Assembly (NCBI RefSeq): GCF_014212355.1
Contig: NZ_JACKXD010000002.1
Span: forward strand, 310,001 to 374,000
Direction of reading: 5' to 3'
DNA length: 64,000 nucleotides
Source: Halobellus ruber
GTDB taxonomy: Archaea > Halobacteriota > Halobacteria > Halobacteriales > Haloferacaceae
The notes beneath the pieces were generated by a model. It had not been told where the DNA came from and searched no databases. It saw only the letters and a program-made list of their open reading frames with translations. Positions within the stretch are counted from its first letter, which is position 1; the number at the start of each line of letters is the position of its first letter. This document shows, in pieces, positions 1 to 9,049 of this stretch. Both the position numbers and the translations under genes were made by a program.

Positions 1-247
1 GGACGCGGATGCCGCCGCCGACACGGCGTCGGACGCGGGCGGGGCCGACGACGTCGACCTCGAAGCCACCGCCGTCGACGTGATGAGCGACCTCGACGAC
101 GGCGACGGCGCCGACCGGGAGGCCGTCGTCGAACGGGTGGTCGAAGCGCACGGCGTCGACGCCGACGCGGTCGAGTCCGCGATCCAGGACGCCCTGATGG
201 GCGGGAAGTGCTACGAGCCCGCAGAGGGCCGCCTGAAAGCCATCTGA
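1..247 (+). CDS. rpap1: RPA-associated protein, C-terminal end (partial)
   Basis: Only the last 81 codons are present; the 5' part lies outside the window. They read as an acidic linker followed by a small winged-helix-like tail ending GGKCYEPAEGRLKAI, which resembles the end of haloarchaeal RPA-associated proteins. Those proteins bind single-stranded DNA together with replication protein A. The stop codon overlaps the start of the next gene by one base (TGATG), so the two are probably translated together. The next gene encodes a calcineurin-type phosphoesterase, matching the known haloarchaeal order rpa1-rpap1-rpe; the assignment rests mainly on that order. Confidence 0.6.
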   Translation, partial: DADAAADTASDAGGADDVDLEATAVDVMSDLDDGDGADREAVVERVVEAHGVDADAVESAIQDALMGGKCYEPAEGRLKAI

Positions 248-1056
248 TGGCGGACGCGACGGGGATCGGGGACGCCGACCCGCTGGTCGAACCGCTCCCG
301 GGCGACCCCGCCGCCGTGGTCCGGATCGGCGACGGGGAGACGGCGCTCGTGGTCGCCGACTACCACGCCGGGATCGAGGCCGGACTCCGGTACGAGCGGG
401 GCGTCGAACTCGAGAGCGACGCCGACCTCCGTCGGATCCGCCTGCTCGGCCTGCTCGACCGGACCGACCCCGACCGGCTGGTGGTGCTCGGCGACCTGGG
501 GCACCGCGTCGGCGGTGCCGACGGCACGGAGGCCGAGGAACTCGACGACCTCCTGGCCGCCGTGCTCGACCGCGTCCCGGTGACGCTGGTCCCGGGCAAC
601 CACGATACCGGCGTCGGCGACCGCTTTGCGGCCGAGAGCCGGTTCGCCGTCGCGGACCGCACGGACACGAGACTTGGCCGGGTGGGGTTCGCCCACGGCC
701 ACACGTGGCCGTCCCGCGACGCCCTGGGCGGCGAGGTGCTCTGTATCGGCCACGAACACCCCGCCGTCAGGCTCGAAGACAGCGTCGGCGGCGGGCGGAA
801 GGAGCGGGCGTGGCTCCGGGGGCCGCTCCGTTCCGGGCCGTTCGCCGAGCACTTCGGGATCGACGCTTCGGACCTGGCGTGGACCGACCCCGAACTCGTG
901 GTCTTCCCGGCGTTCAACGACCGATCGGGCGGGACGTGGGTGAACGTCGAGGGGCAGGGCTTCCTCTCGCCGTTTCTCCCCGACGCGCTCGTCGACAGCC
1001 GGACGGACGCGTACCTGCTCGACGGGACGCGGCTCGGCCCGTACCGGTCGGTGTAG
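247..1056 (+). CDS. rpe: RPA-operon metallophosphoesterase Rpe
   Basis: 269-residue protein of the calcineurin-like metallophosphoesterase fold. The five metal-site motifs are in order: DYH at 38-40, GDLGH at 82-86, GNHD at 117-120, HGH at 150-152 and GHEH at 168-171. A two-metal phosphodiesterase or phosphatase activity is therefore expected. In Haloferax the corresponding gene sits in the rpa1-rpap1-rpe operon and is thought to act with replication protein A in DNA repair; the nucleic-acid substrate is not established. I chose the ATG that overlaps the preceding stop codon rather than an upstream in-frame start inside the neighbour, because the overlap gives a standard family N-terminus. 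Confidence 0.85.
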   Translation: MADATGIGDADPLVEPLPGDPAAVVRIGDGETALVVADYHAGIEAGLRYERGVELESDADLRRIRLLGLLDRTDPDRLVVLGDLGHRVGGADGTEAEELDDLLAAVLDRVPVTLVPGNHDTGVGDRFAAESRFAVADRTDTRLGRVGFAHGHTWPSRDALGGEVLCIGHEHPAVRLEDSVGGGRKERAWLRGPLRSGPFAEHFGIDASDLAWTDPELVVFPAFNDRSGGTWVNVEGQGFLSPFLPDALVDSRTDAYLLDGTRLGPYRSV

Positions 1057-1095
1057 CTGCCGGGACGCTCGGTCGCGCGGGCCGGCCTTCCGGTC

Positions 1096-1347
1096 TCAGA
1101 CCGCCCCGAGGACGGTGACGACCGCGTAGAGCACGGCACCGACGATCGCCGCGAGGACGGCGAGGTTCCACTCCTCGGGGCCGCCGACGCGGTCGCGACG
1201 GAGGAGCGCGTACCCGGCGCTCGCGGCGACGAGGACGCCCCCGATGCCGCCGCCGGTCGACGGGAGGTCGGTCGGCGGCAGGAACGCCGCCGCCGACAGC
1301 GCGCCGTACGCGAGGATCGCGATCCAGAAGCTTCGACGGGGACTCAT
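1096..1347 (-). CDS. small three-helix membrane protein
   Basis: 83-residue protein of unknown function starting MSPRRSFWIAILAYG. Three hydrophobic stretches can be seen (about residues 7-22, 33-48 and 63-82), separated by short charged loops; the positive start suggests an N-terminus on the cytoplasmic side. It is read convergently towards rpe and divergently from the Lhr helicase gene, with about 80 bases between the two start codons. No catalytic motif is visible. I kept the short form because the longer upstream reading lies antisense to the helicase. Confidence 0.6.
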   Translation of the reverse strand: MSPRRSFWIAILAYGALSAAAFLPPTDLPSTGGGIGGVLVAASAGYALLRRDRVGGPEEWNLAVLAAIVGAVLYAVVTVLGAV

Positions 1348-1428
1348 ACGCGACGATACGATCTCCCGACGGACGAATCTTGGCCCGGGAACGTCGGGCT
1401 TAATCCCGTCGCGCCGGTAGTGGAGGCG

Positions 1429-4275
1429 ATGACAGACCGGCCCGTGAACCGGGGAATGGACGCGTTTGCGAGCCTCGGCGACGCGGTCCGTGCGGCGCTC
1501 TCCGAGCGCGGGTTCGCGACCCCGACCGAGCCCCAGCGCCGGGCGATACCCCCGCTTGCGGCGGGCCGGAACGCCCTGGTGATCGCGCCCACCGGGACCG
1601 GAAAGACCGAGACCGCGATGTTGCCGGTGTTCGACGCGATCGTCCGCGCCGATCCCGAAGAGCGGGAGGGGCTGTCGGCGCTGTACATCACCCCGCTGCG
1701 CGCGCTGAACCGGGATATGCGCGAGCGGCTGGAGTGGTGGGGGAGCACCCTCGACGTCGAGATCGACGTGCGACACGGCGATACCACCCAGTACCAGCGG
1801 TCGAAGCAGGCCGACGACCCCCCGGACGTGCTGGTGACGACGCCCGAGACGCTCCAGGCGATGCTGACCGGGAAGAAACTCCGGTCGGCGCTGTCGGACG
1901 TCCGCCACGTCGTCGTCGACGAGGTTCACGAACTCGCCTCCGCGAAGCGCGGCGCGCAGTTGACGATCGGGTTGGAGCGGCTCCGGGCGCTCGCCGGACC
2001 GTTCCAGCGGATCGGCCTCTCGGCGACGGTGGGGTCGCCCGAGGAGGTGGGGCGGTTCCTCACCGGCGACCGCGACTTCGAGATAATCGCGGTCGACGTC
2101 GGCAGCGAGGTCGAGTTCGAGGTCGTCCACCCCGAACTCACGCCCGAGGACGAGCGGCTGGCGGGCGAACTCGCGACCGACGCCACCATCGCGAGCCACG
2201 TCCGACTCGTCCGCGACATCGTGTGCGACCACGAGTCGACGCTGGTGTTCGTCAACACCCGTCAGACCGCCGAGGCGCTGGGGTCGCGGTTCAAGGCGCT
2301 CGACGAGCCGATCGAGGTCCACCACGGGTCCCTGTCGAAGGACGTCCGGATCGATGTCGAAGAGCGGTTCAAGGCCGGCGACCTCGACGCCCTGGTCTGT
2401 ACCTCCTCGATGGAACTCGGGATCGATGTGGGCCGGGTCGACCACGTCGTCCAGTACGGGAGTCCCAGGGAGGTCTCGCGGCTGCTCCAGCGGGTCGGCC
2501 GCGCGGGCCACCGCCGGGACGAGGTCTCCCGCGGCACGCTCGTGACGTCCTCACCTGACGACACCCTGGAGGCGCTCGCGATCGCGCGCCGCGCCGCGTC
2601 GGGGGAGGTCGAGCCGGCGCGGATCCACCACGCCAGCCTCGATACGGTCGCAAACCAGATCGTCGGGATCGTGATGGACGAAGGCGAGGTGTCGGCGCGG
2701 CGGGCCTACGGGATCGTGACCGCGGCGTACCCGTTTGCTGACCTCGACGAGGAGACGTTCCGGCAGGTCGTCCGGGAGCTCTCGAAGAACCGGCTGCTGT
2801 GGCTCGACGAGGATCGGGACCGGTTGGAGAAATCGGGCGGGACCTGGCAGTACTTCTACGCCAACCTCTCGATGATCCCCGACGAGGAGACCTACGAGGT
2901 CCACGACATCTCCTCGCGGGGGCCGGTTGGCACGCTCGACGAGCGGTTCGTGGTCAACTTCGCCGAACCGGGCGCGGCGTTCGTCCAGCGCGGCGAGATG
3001 TGGCGGATCAACGACATCAACGACGACGAGGCGCGGGTGAACGTCACCCCGATCGAGGATCCGAGCGGCGAGGTCCCGTCGTGGACCGGCTCCGAGATCC
3101 CGGTCCCCGCCCACGTCGCCCGCGAGGTCGGCGAGATCCGCGCGGTGGCGGCCGACCAGTTCGAGACCGGTGCCGACCGCGAGGCCGTCGCTCGCGACCT
3201 CCTGGCGCGGTACCCCACTGACACCCACACCCTGGCTACGGCCCTGACGCCGATCGAACGCCAGGTCGAGGCGGGCCGTCCCATCCCGACGGCCGACCGG
3301 TTCGTCGTCGAGGGCCGGGGGCGGGAGGTCGTGCTCAACAGCACCCACGGCCACCGGATCAACGAGACGTTCGGCCGACTGTTGGCCGCCTTGGTCGGGC
3401 AACGAACCGGCTCGTCGGTCGGGATGGAGGTTTCGCCGTACCGGATCGAACTCGAAGTCCCCTCCCGGGCGTCCGCCCGCGACGTGGTCGAGGTGCTGGA
3501 GACGACCCAGCCCGAACACGTCGAACCCACGCTCGAACTCGCGCTCCGGAACTCCGAGACCCTGAAGTTCACCCTCGCGCAGGTCGCCGCGAAGTTCGGC
3601 GCGCTCAAGCGGTACCAGGGGCGGGAACGGTTCGGCGCCGACCGGCTGCTCGCCGCCTTAGCGGACACCCCCGTCTACGACGAGGCCGTCCGGGAGGTGT
3701 TCCACGTCGACCTCGCGGTCGACGCCGCCGCGTCGCTGCTTGCCGACCTCCACGACGGATCAGCCTCCTTGGAGACCGCCCGCGAGCGGACCCCGATCGG
3801 CACGGGCGGGCGCTCCAGCGGCCGGGAGCTGGTCGTCCCCGAGAACGCCGACGCGAGCGTGATCGAGACGGTGAAAGAGCGCATCCACGACGACCGGGTG
3901 CGGCTGCTGTGTCTCCACTGCACCGACTGGGAGCACACGACGAAGGTGCGCCGCGTCCGCGACCAGCCGGAGTGTCCGGAGTGCGGCGCGACCCGGATCG
4001 CCTGCCTCAACCCGTGGGACGAGGAGACCGTCGCCGCGGTGGGGGCGACCGACCGCGACGACGAGGCCGAGCGGCTGGTGAAGCGGGCCTACCGCGCCGC
4101 GAGCCTGGTTCAGAGCCACGGCAAGCAGGCCGTGATCGCCTTAGCGGCCCGCGGGGTCGGCCCCCAGACCGCCGCGCGGATCATCGGGAAGCTGCGGGAG
4201 GACGAACGGGACTTCTACCGCGACATCCTCAAGCAGGAGCGGCAGTACGCGCGGACGCAGTCGTTCTGGGACTGA
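1429..4275 (+). CDS. lhr: Lhr-type superfamily 2 DNA helicase
   Basis: 948-residue helicase. A Q-motif-like TEPQ lies at 33-36, the Walker A APTGTGKT at 53-60 and the DEVH box at 164-167; helicase motifs V and VI follow (GIDVGRVDHVVQYG, LLQRVGRAGHR). The long C-terminal half is typical of Lhr-core proteins, which translocate 3'-5' on DNA and are linked to repair. Near residue 828 begins a CxxC...CxxC zinc-ribbon-like segment (CLHC ... CPEC). The ATG is preferred over a GTG nine bases upstream, because a TTAA element at about 1400-1403 is 26-29 bases ahead of it, as in leaderless transcripts. Length fits the family; no lesion was seen. Confidence 0.93.
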   Translation: MTDRPVNRGMDAFASLGDAVRAALSERGFATPTEPQRRAIPPLAAGRNALVIAPTGTGKTETAMLPVFDAIVRADPEEREGLSALYITPLRALNRDMRERLEWWGSTLDVEIDVRHGDTTQYQRSKQADDPPDVLVTTPETLQAMLTGKKLRSALSDVRHVVVDEVHELASAKRGAQLTIGLERLRALAGPFQRIGLSATVGSPEEVGRFLTGDRDFEIIAVDVGSEVEFEVVHPELTPEDERLAGELATDATIASHVRLVRDIVCDHESTLVFVNTRQTAEALGSRFKALDEPIEVHHGSLSKDVRIDVEERFKAGDLDALVCTSSMELGIDVGRVDHVVQYGSPREVSRLLQRVGRAGHRRDEVSRGTLVTSSPDDTLEALAIARRAASGEVEPARIHHASLDTVANQIVGIVMDEGEVSARRAYGIVTAAYPFADLDEETFRQVVRELSKNRLLWLDEDRDRLEKSGGTWQYFYANLSMIPDEETYEVHDISSRGPVGTLDERFVVNFAEPGAAFVQRGEMWRINDINDDEARVNVTPIEDPSGEVPSWTGSEIPVPAHVAREVGEIRAVAADQFETGADREAVARDLLARYPTDTHTLATALTPIERQVEAGRPIPTADRFVVEGRGREVVLNSTHGHRINETFGRLLAALVGQRTGSSVGMEVSPYRIELEVPSRASARDVVEVLETTQPEHVEPTLELALRNSETLKFTLAQVAAKFGALKRYQGRERFGADRLLAALADTPVYDEAVREVFHVDLAVDAAASLLADLHDGSASLETARERTPIGTGGRSSGRELVVPENADASVIETVKERIHDDRVRLLCLHCTDWEHTTKVRRVRDQPECPECGATRIACLNPWDEETVAAVGATDRDDEAERLVKRAYRAASLVQSHGKQAVIALAARGVGPQTAARIIGKLREDERDFYRDILKQERQYARTQSFWD

Positions 4276-4311
4276 GCATCCCTCAACGATCCGGGACTGG
4301 GCATCCCCCAG

Positions 4312-5208
4312 TTACGATCCGACGTGATCGAGCAGGATGTCGGCTACCCGGTCGGGGTACTCGTGTGGGACCCAGTGCGTGGCATCGTGGAACCGTTCGA
4401 GGCTGGCTTCCTCGCAGTAGTCGGCGCTCTCCGGCGCCATCTCGGGAACGAGCGCCTGATCGTTCTCTCCCCAGACGATGCACGTGGGGGCAGTGACACG
4501 CTCACGCTGGGGATCCTCGCGGTGTCGGAAGAGCGACCGGTACCAGCTGAGCATCGCAGTCAGCGCCCCCGCCTGCGACCACGCCCCGCGATACCGCTCG
4601 AAGTCCGTCTCGCTGAACGTCCCCGGCCGAGCACCCTCCCGCATCGTTTTCGTCATAAATTCGTACTCGTCCCGTCCGACGAACCACTCCGGGAGACGAG
4701 GAAGCTGGAAAAAGAACATATACCAACTCTTTCGCATCTGCGTCGGGTTCGATCGGAGTGTTCGTTCGAACACCGTCGGGTGGGGGACGTTGATGATTCC
4801 GAGCCGGTCGACCACGGCGGGATGGCGGAGGGCCAGATCCCACGCGACGGCGGCCCCCCAGTCGTGACCGATGACGTGGGCAGCCTCCCGACCTTCGGTC
4901 CCGATCAGATCGACGATATCTCCCGAGAGCTGGGTGATCCGATACGACGAGCTGCCGGTCGGCTTCTGGCTGCGGTTGTAGCCGCGCTGATCGGGGATGA
5001 GGACCCGATATCCGGCCTCAACGAAGGGCTCGACGTAGTCGTGCCACTCGTACCAGAACTCCGGGAACCCGTGGAGCAAGACGACCAGCGGGTCGTCCGG
5101 ATCACCGGCGCTGACGACGTGGAGGGAAACCCCGTTCACGTCGCGGAAGTCACGTTCGACCGACGGAACGTCCGGGGTCGGGGCGCTGGCATCAGGTTCC
5201 GTTTCCAT
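4312..5208 (-). CDS. alpha/beta hydrolase, epoxide-hydrolase-like
   Basis: About 298 residues with the alpha/beta-hydrolase layout of epoxide hydrolases. It has an oxyanion-hole HGFPEFWYEW, a DQRGYNRS strand, a nucleophile elbow GHDWGAAVAW (Asp nucleophile) and a late ATHWVPHEYP histidine. An Asp rather than Ser nucleophile points to epoxide or haloalkane-type substrates, not esters; the substrate itself is unknown. The ATG at 5208 is chosen over a TTG nine codons upstream. An AT-rich TATA-like stretch lies at about 5241-5247. The gene converges on lhr and diverges from nothing close by. Confidence 0.85.
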   Translation of the reverse strand: METEPDASAPTPDVPSVERDFRDVNGVSLHVVSAGDPDDPLVVLLHGFPEFWYEWHDYVEPFVEAGYRVLIPDQRGYNRSQKPTGSSSYRITQLSGDIVDLIGTEGREAAHVIGHDWGAAVAWDLALRHPAVVDRLGIINVPHPTVFERTLRSNPTQMRKSWYMFFFQLPRLPEWFVGRDEYEFMTKTMREGARPGTFSETDFERYRGAWSQAGALTAMLSWYRSLFRHREDPQRERVTAPTCIVWGENDQALVPEMAPESADYCEEASLERFHDATHWVPHEYPDRVADILLDHVGS

Positions 5209-5316
5209 CGTCGTTGCGTCAATTCGTGTCGCCAATCGGAAATAAAACTGCGGATGCGACCATCGGTGTCGAGAGCGAACCGGATACGAAGTCGGTCTCT
5301 GAACTGAGAGGCAGCC

Positions 5317-7500
5317 TCACGCATCGGATGAACTAACCCGCGCCAACGCCGCCTCGAAATGGTCCCGCGTCACCGCCACCTCGTCGGCGTGGTCGTTGGC
5401 TGCCTCGCCCTTGTAGGCGCCGACGACGTCCTCGATCGCCCGCATCGACGCGTCCCGGACGACCGCCGCGATGTCGGCGCCGGAGTATCCCTCGGTCCGA
5501 GCGGCGAGGTCGTCGCGGTCGACGTCGTCGCCGAGCGGCCGGTCATCGAGGTGGACGTCGATGATCTCCCGGCGGGCGGCCTCGTCCGGCTCCGGGACGT
5601 GGACGTGGGACTCCAGCCGCCCGGGGCGCAGCAGCGCGGGGTCGAGGGCGGCCTTCCGGTTCGTCGCCGCGAGCACCACCAGGTTGGGGTGATCGGACAC
5701 GCGATCGAGTTCGGTCAGGAGTTGGGAGACGACGCGCTGGCCGACGCCGGAGTCACCGCCGGCGCCGTCGCGGTTGGTCGCGACCGCGTCGATCTCGTCG
5801 AAGAAGACGATCGCGGGCGCGGCCTGTCTGGCGCGCTCGAACACCTCCCTGACGGCCTTCTCGGACTCGCCGACGTACCGATCCAGGAGTTCGGGGCCGG
5901 CGACCTGCACGAAGTTGACGCCGCTTTCGCCCGCGATCGCCCGCGCCAGCAGGGTCTTGCCGGTCCCCGGCGGGCCGTGAAGCAACACGCCGGTCGGCGG
6001 GTCCGTCCGCGCGGCGTCGAACAGCGGGCCGTAGGTGAGCGGCCACGTCACCGCGCGTTCGAGCGTCCGCTTGGCCTCGGCCAGCCCGCCGACGTCCGCG
6101 AACGTGGTCGTCGGCGACTCCGCGACGTACTCCCGCATCGCCGAGGGATCGACCGACGCCATCGCGGCTTCGACGTCCGCCCGGGTCACCTCCAGGCCCG
6201 TGATCGGGGCGTCGGCGTCGCCGCGGCGGCCGCGCCGGAGCGCGACCATCGCCGCCTCCGTCATGAGCGACTCGAGGTCAGCCCCGACGAAGCCGTGGGT
6301 GCGGGACGCCAGCCGGTCGACGTCGACGTCGTCGGCGAGCGGCATCCGCCGGGTGTGGACTTCGAGGATCTCCCGGCGGCCGCGCTCGTTGGGGACGCCG
6401 ATCTCGATCTCGCGGTCGAACCGGCCGCCGCGGCGGAGGGCCGGATCGAGGGTGTCGACGCGGTTCGTCGCGCCGATCACCACCACGTCCCCACGGGCGT
6501 CGAGGCCGTCCATCAGCGAGAGCAGTTGGCCGACCACGCGGTTCTCCACGTCGCCGTCGTCGTCGCGCTTGCCCGCGATGGAGTCGATCTCGTCGAAGAA
6601 GACGATCGCGGGCGCGTTCTCGCGGGCCTCGGCGAACTTCTCGCGGAGCTTCTCCTCGCTTTCGCCCTTGTACTTCGACATGATCTCCGGGCCGGAGACG
6701 TCGACGAACGTCGCGTCGACCTCGTTTGCGACCGCCCGCGCGATCAGGGTCTTGCCGGTCCCGGGCGGGCCGTAGAGCAGCACCCCCTTCGGCGGGTCGA
6801 TCCCGAGGTGGGCGAACACCTCCGGCTCCGAAAGGGGAAGTTCGATCATCTCCCGCACGAGGTCGAGTTCCTCGTCGAGCCCGCCGATGTCCTCGTAGGT
6901 GACCGTCGGCGAGGGGGCGGCGTCGTTGCCCGGGGTCGGGCCGCCGTCCCCGCCGCCCTCGCTCCGCCCCGCGACCGAGGAAACCACGCGGCTCACGCGG
7001 CCCTCCCGTGCGAGTTTCAGCCGCGTCGAGTCGGTGACGCGGACCATCCCCTCGGGGTCGGTTTCGGCAACCACGAACGGCTCGGCGCTCAGCGACTCGA
7101 AGTGGATCTGGCCGCCGGGCTGGATCGGCCGGTCCCGGATCGCACGTTTGATCAGTTCGACCGCGCGTGCGTCGTCCTCGAAGGCGACGTCCTCGGGCAT
7201 CGACAGCGTGACCGACCGGGCGTCGTCGACATCGACCTTCCGGACCCGAACCGTGCCGCCGATCTTCGCGCCGGCGTTCGTCCGGGTGTCGGCGTCGACC
7301 AGGATCGTGCCGTCGGGAACGTCGCCGGCGGCGGGCCACACCTTCGCGACGGTCTCGCCCTCGCCCGCAACCACCACGGTATCGCCACTGAGGACGCCCA
7401 GCCGCTTTCTGACCGGCTCCGGCAGCCGGGCGATCCCCCGGCCGGCGTCCCGCTTTTCGGCCCCACGAACGGTGAGTTCGAGGCCGTCGTCCGCGTTCAT
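5317..7500 (-). CDS. cdc48: Cdc48/p97-type AAA ATPase
   Basis: 727 residues. An N-terminal double-psi-barrel-like substrate domain (about 1-190) is followed by two AAA modules. D1 has Walker A GPPGTGKT at 244-251, Walker B DEID at 303-306 and pore loop KYKGESE. D2 has Walker A at 509-516, DEID at 568-571 and pore loop RYVGESE. The enzyme is expected to unfold proteins in the cytoplasm, probably feeding the proteasome, whose alpha subunit is encoded at about 41.2 kb. A Gly/Asp-rich linker joins the N domain to D1. The C-terminus (RVSSSDA) shows no HbYX tail, so direct docking on the 20S gate is not evident. Several Cdc48 paralogues are usual in haloarchaea; which one this is cannot be told. 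Confidence 0.93.
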   Translation of the reverse strand: MNADDGLELTVRGAEKRDAGRGIARLPEPVRKRLGVLSGDTVVVAGEGETVAKVWPAAGDVPDGTILVDADTRTNAGAKIGGTVRVRKVDVDDARSVTLSMPEDVAFEDDARAVELIKRAIRDRPIQPGGQIHFESLSAEPFVVAETDPEGMVRVTDSTRLKLAREGRVSRVVSSVAGRSEGGGDGGPTPGNDAAPSPTVTYEDIGGLDEELDLVREMIELPLSEPEVFAHLGIDPPKGVLLYGPPGTGKTLIARAVANEVDATFVDVSGPEIMSKYKGESEEKLREKFAEARENAPAIVFFDEIDSIAGKRDDDGDVENRVVGQLLSLMDGLDARGDVVVIGATNRVDTLDPALRRGGRFDREIEIGVPNERGRREILEVHTRRMPLADDVDVDRLASRTHGFVGADLESLMTEAAMVALRRGRRGDADAPITGLEVTRADVEAAMASVDPSAMREYVAESPTTTFADVGGLAEAKRTLERAVTWPLTYGPLFDAARTDPPTGVLLHGPPGTGKTLLARAIAGESGVNFVQVAGPELLDRYVGESEKAVREVFERARQAAPAIVFFDEIDAVATNRDGAGGDSGVGQRVVSQLLTELDRVSDHPNLVVLAATNRKAALDPALLRPGRLESHVHVPEPDEAARREIIDVHLDDRPLGDDVDRDDLAARTEGYSGADIAAVVRDASMRAIEDVVGAYKGEAANDHADEVAVTRDHFEAALARVSSSDA

Positions 7501-7598
7501 ACACCCGTTTCGGTGGCCGGCGTCTTTTGTCTTGCCCGGGAGGACGGACGGTGGATTCGGGGGAAGCGTTTTTAGTTCGTAACGATCTCACTCCGAAT

Positions 7599-7733
7599 AT
7601 GGTGTCGACCGTGCAGCGGGACGGCCAGACGTGGTACGAGTGCGAGGAGTGTGGCCTGCTGCTCGACGACAGGTCGGACGCGGAGGCTCACGAGGAGAAC
7701 TGCGACGCCGAGGAGCCGTCGTACCTGCAGTGA
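7599..7733 (+). CDS. small C2H2-like zinc-finger protein
   Basis: 44-residue protein with CEEC ... H ... C spacing (WYECEECGLLLDD, then HEENC), matching a small zinc-finger family common in haloarchaea that ends in EEPSY(I/L)Q. It probably binds one zinc ion and may contact nucleic acid or protein; no function is known. The start is set by a TTTTTAG element at about 7569-7575, some 27 bases ahead of the ATG, typical of a leaderless transcript. A longer in-frame reading upstream would run through the divergent cdc48 promoter and is rejected. Confidence 0.75.
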   Translation: MVSTVQRDGQTWYECEECGLLLDDRSDAEAHEENCDAEEPSYLQ

Positions 7734-7797
7734 GGCGACCGTCCCGGGGACTTGTCTCCCCGGGGTCCCCGTGCCGCCGGACCGGCGGCACGGAAAA

Positions 7798-7998
7798 ATG
7801 GAAGTCGTATCGGCCGGTTACACGACGGTGATAGCCCCGGAGACAGCCTTTGTCGCCCTCCTTTTCGTCGTCGTCTCCGTGCCCGTTTTCGTCGGCACCG
7901 TCGCCCTGGCGAACCGCGCGACCGGCGACGACGAGGTCGCGGAACTGCGGTAACGGGTCGAACGGCTGGACGCGGAACTGGACTCCGAGCGGGCGTAA
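7798..7998 (+). pseudogene. small membrane/coiled-coil protein interrupted by TAA
   Basis: The first reading frame is 51 codons: a single hydrophobic helix (TAFVALLFVVVSVPVFVGTV) and then an acidic stretch ending VAELR at the TAA 7951-7953. Without a shift in frame the sequence continues for 14 sense codons, RVERLDAELDSERA, to a second TAA at 7996-7998. ELR-x-RVERLDAEL is a continuous heptad pattern, so the first TAA probably replaced a GAA (Glu) codon. Either the protein is truncated by 15 residues, or the base is a sequencing error, or readthrough occurs. Function is unknown; one-helix, short-coiled-coil proteins of this kind are frequent in haloarchaea. Confidence 0.55.
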
Positions 7999-8051
7999 TC
8001 CCCGTCGGCCCGGGATGTGGGACCCACCCGGCGCCGGACCCGACGGGTCCG

Positions 8052-8756
8052 CTACCACAACAGCAGCCACCCCGCAGCCGCGACGGCCGCAACGACGACG
8101 ACCGCAACGACGAACGACAGCACGGGATCGCCGACAGTCAGTATCACCGCGACGCCGACCGCCGCCGCGACCGCCGCGAGTCCGACGAACGTCAGCCTCT
8201 CACGGGCGTCCCCGCCGGCCGGCACGGAAACGTCCGGAAGCGACCTGTTCGCCAGCCCGCGGACGCCCATCCCGGTGGTGGATCGTTCCATCGGATGCCC
8301 GCGCTTCGTCCCCCGAGCCGACGTACTGACGGTCCGCGCCGTCGAGTCGTCCTCCCCCGCCGTCCCGCCGGCCCGTTGCGATCCGTCGTGACCGCCTGTC
8401 TTTCCTGCATCGTCGCGCCCGCCGTCATCCGGGGCAATAGTGACCTCGATGCGCTCGCGTTCGGCCCCGTACCCCGTGACGACTTCGAGGTGGCCGGTGA
8501 CCTCGTCGCCGTCAGCCACCGTCCCGATCGGCACCCGGACGGTCCCGCCTCCCTCGACGTAGTGGTTCCCCTCCTTCAACCGGGCCGCCTCCGAGAGGTC
8601 GTCGGCCAGGTGGACGTGAACGTGCACGGCCCCGCCCGCGTTCGAGAGTTCGAGGTGGAAGGGCCCCCGAACGGTGACCGCGTCGGGGGCGTCGATGGCG
8701 TGGACGGAACCGGCGTTCAGTTCGACCGGGAGCGACTCCGACACGTCGGCACCCAC
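8052..8756 (-). CDS. haloarchaeal membrane-anchored protein of unknown function (DUF7524-like)
   Basis: 234 residues in three parts: an N-terminal beta-rich domain (about 1-110, including HVHVHLADDLSE and VRVPIGTVADGDEVTG), a polar, disordered middle with many Gly, Asp, Ser and Thr (about 110-175), and two hydrophobic segments at the C-terminus (LTFVGLAAVAAAVGVAVILTV and VLSFVVAVVVVAAVAAAGWLL). The order suggests a soluble domain tethered by a C-terminal hairpin. No catalytic motif is visible. It lies 27 bases upstream of the Trm112-like gene on the same strand, so the two may be cotranscribed. Confidence 0.7.
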   Translation of the reverse strand: MGADVSESLPVELNAGSVHAIDAPDAVTVRGPFHLELSNAGGAVHVHVHLADDLSEAARLKEGNHYVEGGGTVRVPIGTVADGDEVTGHLEVVTGYGAERERIEVTIAPDDGGRDDAGKTGGHDGSQRAGGTAGEDDSTARTVSTSARGTKRGHPMERSTTGMGVRGLANRSLPDVSVPAGGDARERLTFVGLAAVAAAVGVAVILTVGDPVLSFVVAVVVVAAVAAAGWLLLW

Positions 8757-8783
8757 GACGGCAACGTGTAAAAGCGTTTAGGG

Positions 8784-8972
8784 CTACTCGTCGTCGCGCA
8801 TGTCCGGCGGCAGGAGGTTCGGGATCCCGTCCTCGATCGGGTAGACCTCCCCGGTGACGCTGCCGATCAGCCGCCCCTCGATTATCTCGTCGCCGTCGCG
8901 TTCGTCGACTTCGAGTTCGAGGTCGCTCTTGTCGAGGGGGTCACAGAGGACGTCCATCAGTGACTCTTTCAT
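8784..8972 (-). CDS. Trm112-like zinc-ribbon-type methyltransferase activator
   Basis: 62 residues, MKESLMDVLCDPLDKSDLEL ... GEVYPIEDGIPNLLPPDMRDDE. The pattern (L-CDP at the start, Y-PI-DGIP-LLP at the end) is that of the Trm112/UPF0434 family. These small proteins stabilise methyltransferases that modify tRNA, rRNA or translation factors. Only one of the usual zinc cysteines is kept, which is common in this branch. The gene is followed by a membrane-protein gene on the same strand; purA lies upstream. Confidence 0.8.
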   Translation of the reverse strand: MKESLMDVLCDPLDKSDLELEVDERDGDEIIEGRLIGSVTGEVYPIEDGIPNLLPPDMRDDE

Positions 8973-9049
8973 TACCTCCGGGAAGGAAAGCGGCGGCAAA
9001 AAGGCTACGGGTTCGGGCCACCGGTCCCGGTCCGGCCGGGCCGCCGACG

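Noticed and set aside
5359-7575. Long open frame antisense to cdc48
   Set aside because: High GC leaves long open frames opposite real genes; its composition lacks acidic bias and domain motifs, while cdc48 is complete.
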